Of a stretch of DNA of 35,908 bases, positions 33,201 through 35,908 are shown one piece after another. The translations under genes and the position numbers were made by a program. The notes beneath the pieces are model-generated. The model ran no database searches and was not told the origin of the DNA. It saw only the letters and a program-made list of their open reading frames with translations. The stretch lies in assembly GCA_003094535.1 (NCBI GenBank), contig NATV01000084.1, positions 1-35,908 on the forward strand, read 5' to 3'. This DNA comes from a gamma proteobacterium symbiont of Ctena orbiculata (GTDB lineage Bacteria > Pseudomonadota > Gammaproteobacteria > Chromatiales > Chromatiaceae). Numbering within the stretch: the first letter of the stretch is position 1; each line of letters begins with the position of its first letter.

Positions 33201-33419
33201 ATGAATTACCTGGAGCGCGCGCTAAGCATATTGTTGGTTGCATACTTCGCAGTCTCTGCGATCGGCTGTTCCGCTGAAGAAAACAGCAGCCGAAAGGCCC
33301 AAGGTGACGCCGGCGTCTTTCAAGGGTACAGGGACAGCATGGATAAAGCCGAAAATGTCGAGCGGGTAATCATGCAGGCTGACAAGAACAGAAGAGAAGA
33401 GATGGAAAAAAACTACTAG
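33201..33419 (+). CDS. Small lipoprotein
   Basis: 72 residues. A hydrophobic signal is followed by a lipobox (VSAIGC, Cys23), giving a mature lipoprotein of about 50 residues. The mature part is highly charged and helical (YRDSMDKAENVERVIMQADK). GAGGTAGCG precedes the ATG. No function is recognised. It converges with the 33437 gene. Confidence 0.75.
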   Translation: MNYLERALSILLVAYFAVSAIGCSAEENSSRKAQGDAGVFQGYRDSMDKAENVERVIMQADKNRREEMEKNY

Positions 33420-33428
33420 CGTATGTAG

Positions 33429-33453
33429 AAGCTGCCCTAACGGGCAAGCTTCG
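33429..33453. terminator. Hairpin between convergent genes, possible terminator
   Basis: GAAGC/GCTTC plus TGCCC/GGGCA with loop GTTA and one bulged base. The nearest T-run on the minus strand (33407-33413) is about 15 bases away, so intrinsic termination is uncertain. Confidence 0.35.
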
Positions 33454-33925
33454 TGATATTGTGGATCAGCGTATCAAGGGCCTTCTCGGCCCGCTTCCTC
33501 ATAATCGCGGGTGTCACGTAGAGATGGATAGGGAGTTGGATCAACGGTATGCCGACACCCAAGCCTAGAGCCAGCAGCAGGGGCCATTTCTCCTCGAAGA
33601 GGAGCGCAAAAGGGATCCCCATACCGAGCCCGAGGAGAATCGCCAAGCCTACAAGCAGCCTAGTGATAAACCTCTTTGCCTTCTCAATGCCATCGAAGCC
33701 GGCACTGACATTGAGTCGCCCCTCCGAGATGGAAAACCTGATGGGTGAGGCGCCGTACATAGCGTTTCCAGACTGAGTTCTAACGAATCCACCCTCATGT
33801 TCGGCGCTAATGGCTGATTCCGAGATATCCGTTATCTTGTAGCCTGACTGGACGAACATCGCCTGGGCCATCTCGATGGCCTTCCCCGGCGCACCTGTAA
33901 ATATTTCGCTTCTCTCATAGGCCAT
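33437..33925 (-). CDS. Hypothetical protein with two membrane helices
   Basis: 162 residues. A soluble N-terminal half (MAYERSEIFTGAPGKAIEMA to about 85) is followed by two hydrophobic helices, about 88-108 (RLLVGLAILLGLGMGIPFAL) and 113-134, and a basic helical tail. No known family. A stem with one bulge (GAAGC/GCTTC and TGCCC/GGGCA) surrounds its stop codon at 33429-33453. Confidence 0.75.
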   Translation of the reverse strand: MAYERSEIFTGAPGKAIEMAQAMFVQSGYKITDISESAISAEHEGGFVRTQSGNAMYGASPIRFSISEGRLNVSAGFDGIEKAKRFITRLLVGLAILLGLGMGIPFALLFEEKWPLLLALGLGVGIPLIQLPIHLYVTPAIMRKRAEKALDTLIHNITKLAR

Positions 33926-34013
33926 GACGAAGGCTTACTATCTCGGTTGAATCAATGCCATGAGAGACAGATTACTGTATGGCATAAAGTTGTCATGCGT
34001 CGTAGGAATAACC

Positions 34014-34793
34014 TTAGCCAGCGACATTCACGTACATGCCTGTAATGGTGTTCATGGAATCCATGATACGGTCGGTGGTGGCAAATACAGTGACCGGTAG
34101 GCCGCCTTCCTCAACATCCATGAAAAATGGGCGGATAACCCGCCACAGACGGGTAACGCTGATGAGTTTCGCAGTGATATCGGGTGAATTGATTTTTTCG
34201 CTTTTCAGGACAACCATGGCCGATTCAAACTCATTGACTGCTTGCCTAAGCTGATTGACTGAATCCTGATCCTTGAACCCTAATTGATAGGCGATATAGT
34301 ACTTGGCAATACGTTGAGAGAGCATGCGCTGCCTGCCGGAGATATTGACGACCTTCGGTTTTCCCAGTTTGGAGAGCGCCTCGATCTTGACCACCACATC
34401 CTGGCTGACCTCCAAAATAGTCTCACTCAGATCGAGCACCATGGCGGCATTATTCTTATCGTATGGCAAAGCGACCAGCTTGGCATAATCATCGATTGCA
34501 ATATCCAGAAAAGCCAGAACTTTTTGTACGTCCTGACTCTTTATTTCAGCTTTTAGTTCAGCATGATTCTTTTTGAATTCGATAATACTGCTTTGCAGTT
34601 GTTGCTTTGCCTTGTCGCGTCTCACGTGTCCGCCTAGAAAAAAATAGGCCTTGGCGATTCTTTGCGAGAGCATACGCTGTTTGCCTGCCTTGTTTACCGC
34701 CTGGGCAAGATCGATTTCAGCTGCATAGGTGGGAAACGAGAGGTAGAATAATAAGCTCAAGCAGAGGCTTAATAGATATCTTGTGGTCTTCAT
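34014..34793 (-). CDS. Exported PilJ-type sensory-domain protein
   Basis: 259 residues. The signal peptide (1-24) ends TYA. The mature part holds two copies of the PilJ N-terminal (PF13675-like) helical domain, each marked by GxQRMLSQRIAK (GKQRMLSQRIAK at 37-48 and GRQRMLSQRIAK at 153-164). There are no HAMP, methyl-accepting or output domains, so it is a free periplasmic sensor-like protein. In other proteins this domain serves type IV pilus chemoreceptors and nitrate/nitrite sensors. A paralogue lies directly upstream on the same strand. Confidence 0.85.
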   Translation of the reverse strand: MKTTRYLLSLCLSLLFYLSFPTYAAEIDLAQAVNKAGKQRMLSQRIAKAYFFLGGHVRRDKAKQQLQSSIIEFKKNHAELKAEIKSQDVQKVLAFLDIAIDDYAKLVALPYDKNNAAMVLDLSETILEVSQDVVVKIEALSKLGKPKVVNISGRQRMLSQRIAKYYIAYQLGFKDQDSVNQLRQAVNEFESAMVVLKSEKINSPDITAKLISVTRLWRVIRPFFMDVEEGGLPVTVFATTDRIMDSMNTITGMYVNVAG

Positions 34794-35178
34794 AACGTTT
34801 TTCCTGATACTTCCTGGAAAAGTGATCTCACCTCTTGCTCATCTGTTGTGAAAGCGCTATTCATATCGAATGGGATATGATCGTCGGCGAACAAAGCAAT
34901 TGAAGGGGTACACTTACTCCTACGTTTAGGAATCTGCCCTAGGCAATGGCTACAGGACAGATTGTTTTTTAACTCCTACAAGCCCGGAACCCAAATAAAA
35001 CGCATCTATTAATACCTTTTTTTAGTATGGATATAGAGCGGCATCGTATGGCAAAGATTTAATCCATTAATTCTTAAGGATGTTTCATAGATTAAAATTT
35101 TCGCCTTTACCGGCTTCCACAGCCTTTCGATTGAAAAGTCGAAAATCCCCTTCTCGCCTATCTCACACTCATCAATTG
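34794..35178. other. Intergenic region between the two PilJ-type genes
   Basis: 385 AT-rich bases. A purine-poor lead region precedes the 34793 ATG, and a TTAATACC/TTTTTTTAGTATGG segment lies near 35010-35030. I find no clear promoter, operator or RNA motif. Confidence 0.4.
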
Positions 35179-35908
35179 TTACATTACCGTAACCTTTGCA
35201 TACATCCCGGTGACCTCGTTCATATCGATTAAGAGTTTCTCCGTAGTGCGTGCAACCACGGAGGGAAGATACCGACCCTTATCCATTATTTTTGTCAGTT
35301 GGAAGAAGCGCCACTGTTTATTCACCTGGCCGAGAACCTCGTTGATCTCAACCGTATTCAAGGATGAGTCGTTCAGTTCCGATAATGCCAGGGAAAATTC
35401 AAGTTCCGCCTTGTTGAATTCATGATGAAATCGCGGATCTTCCACCCCCCAAGAGAGCAGCAGATAGTATTTCGCCATGCGCTGAGACAGCATTCGCTGT
35501 CGTCCGGAAATATCGACAATATGCGCCTTTTCCGTTCCGGCCTCCTGCACCAGCGCCTGCACGACTTGCTGACTGGCTTGAAGCAATTCCTCGCTCAATC
35601 CGTTCAACTTGACTGCGTTTTCTTTGTTGACAACCCCATCAGCCACACGTCTGTAACGTTTCCATACAGTCTCTGCATCGGTTAAGGCTTGCTTTGTAGA
35701 TACAGATCTTGCAAAAGACTTTAAGTTGTTCAACTGTTTTTGATAGAGTCTAATTGCTGAATTCAATTGCTCCCTTGGATTGGCAAACAAAATCTGCTGG
35801 CCGATCTGGGCGAATGCCTTAACCATCCTTTGACTTAACATGCGCTGGCGTCCCGCCTGATTAATGGCTTCTCCATAATCCTGAATGGGTTCCGCATTGC
35901 TGCCCAGT
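35179..35908 (-). CDS. PilJ-type sensory-domain protein, partial
   Basis: The frame stays open to the right edge, so the true start lies outside; 242 residues are visible. Two GRQRMLSQRM motifs, one just inside the edge (residues 18-27 of the visible part) and one near 135, match the same two-domain layout as the 34014 protein, and the C-terminal NEVTGMYAKV resembles NTITGMYVNV there. It is clearly a tandem paralogue. The frame upstream of the 35841 ATG (DYGEAINQAGRQR) continues the domain, so that ATG is internal. Confidence 0.85.
   Translation of the reverse strand, partial: LGSNAEPIQDYGEAINQAGRQRMLSQRMVKAFAQIGQQILFANPREQLNSAIRLYQKQLNNLKSFARSVSTKQALTDAETVWKRYRRVADGVVNKENAVKLNGLSEELLQASQQVVQALVQEAGTEKAHIVDISGRQRMLSQRMAKYYLLLSWGVEDPRFHHEFNKAELEFSLALSELNDSSLNTVEINEVLGQVNKQWRFFQLTKIMDKGRYLPSVVARTTEKLLIDMNEVTGMYAKVTVM

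Overview
The window reads as a chromosomal segment of a moderately GC-rich gammaproteobacterium. The DUF3305/DUF3306/TorD type of respiratory formate dehydrogenase cluster, the GAFTGA-type sigma-54 regulator, the PilJ-type proteins and the UbiB-like operon all fit a free-living or symbiotic respiring gammaproteobacterium, perhaps a sulfur oxidiser. The sequence alone does not give a species.

Left third (1-11.5 kb): a minus-strand operon encodes a periplasmic respiratory formate dehydrogenase with its maturation factors. In transcription order these are DUF3305, DUF3306, an iron-sulfur protein broken by a one-base shift in a C8 tract, a TorD-type chaperone, a small Tat protein, and the catalytic, iron-sulfur and cytochrome b subunits. 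The cytochrome b gene runs off the left edge. Divergently transcribed are moaA, fdhD and an HTH/molybdate-binding-like regulator. The 460-base divergent region carries a sigma-54 type promoter facing each way and a cluster of TGTCYC half-sites between them.

Middle (11.5-26.3 kb): a 14-copy heptanucleotide array, an unknown membrane-anchored protein, a PhoX-type Tat-exported phosphatase, and an AT-rich patch with a brnT-brnA toxin-antitoxin pair. Next come moaB, a MESH1-type alarmone hydrolase, and a Cache/HAMP histidine kinase with its NtrC-type response regulator. Divergent from the regulator is a six-gene operon tupA-tupB-tupC-mobA-mobB-moeA, for tungstate or molybdate uptake and the last steps of cofactor assembly. 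It lies behind a consensus sigma-54 promoter. A 15-base segment upstream of it matches one in the fdh/moaA divergent region at 14 of 15 positions. My main inference is that this two-component system activates a formate dehydrogenase plus Mo/W cofactor regulon from at least three sigma-54 promoters in the window.

Right third (26-35.9 kb): less coherent accessory and housekeeping genes. These are two small HTH proteins, a ZnuA-like solute-binding protein that has lost typical metal ligands, a membrane acyltransferase with a short duplicated fragment 1.8 kb away, and a tightly overlapping operon (TetR, ABC1/UbiB-like kinase, membrane protein, alpha/beta hydrolase). The window ends with a small lipoprotein, an unknown membrane protein and two tandem exported PilJ-domain proteins, the last cut by the right edge. 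I see no rRNA, tRNA, CRISPR array or complete insertion sequence.
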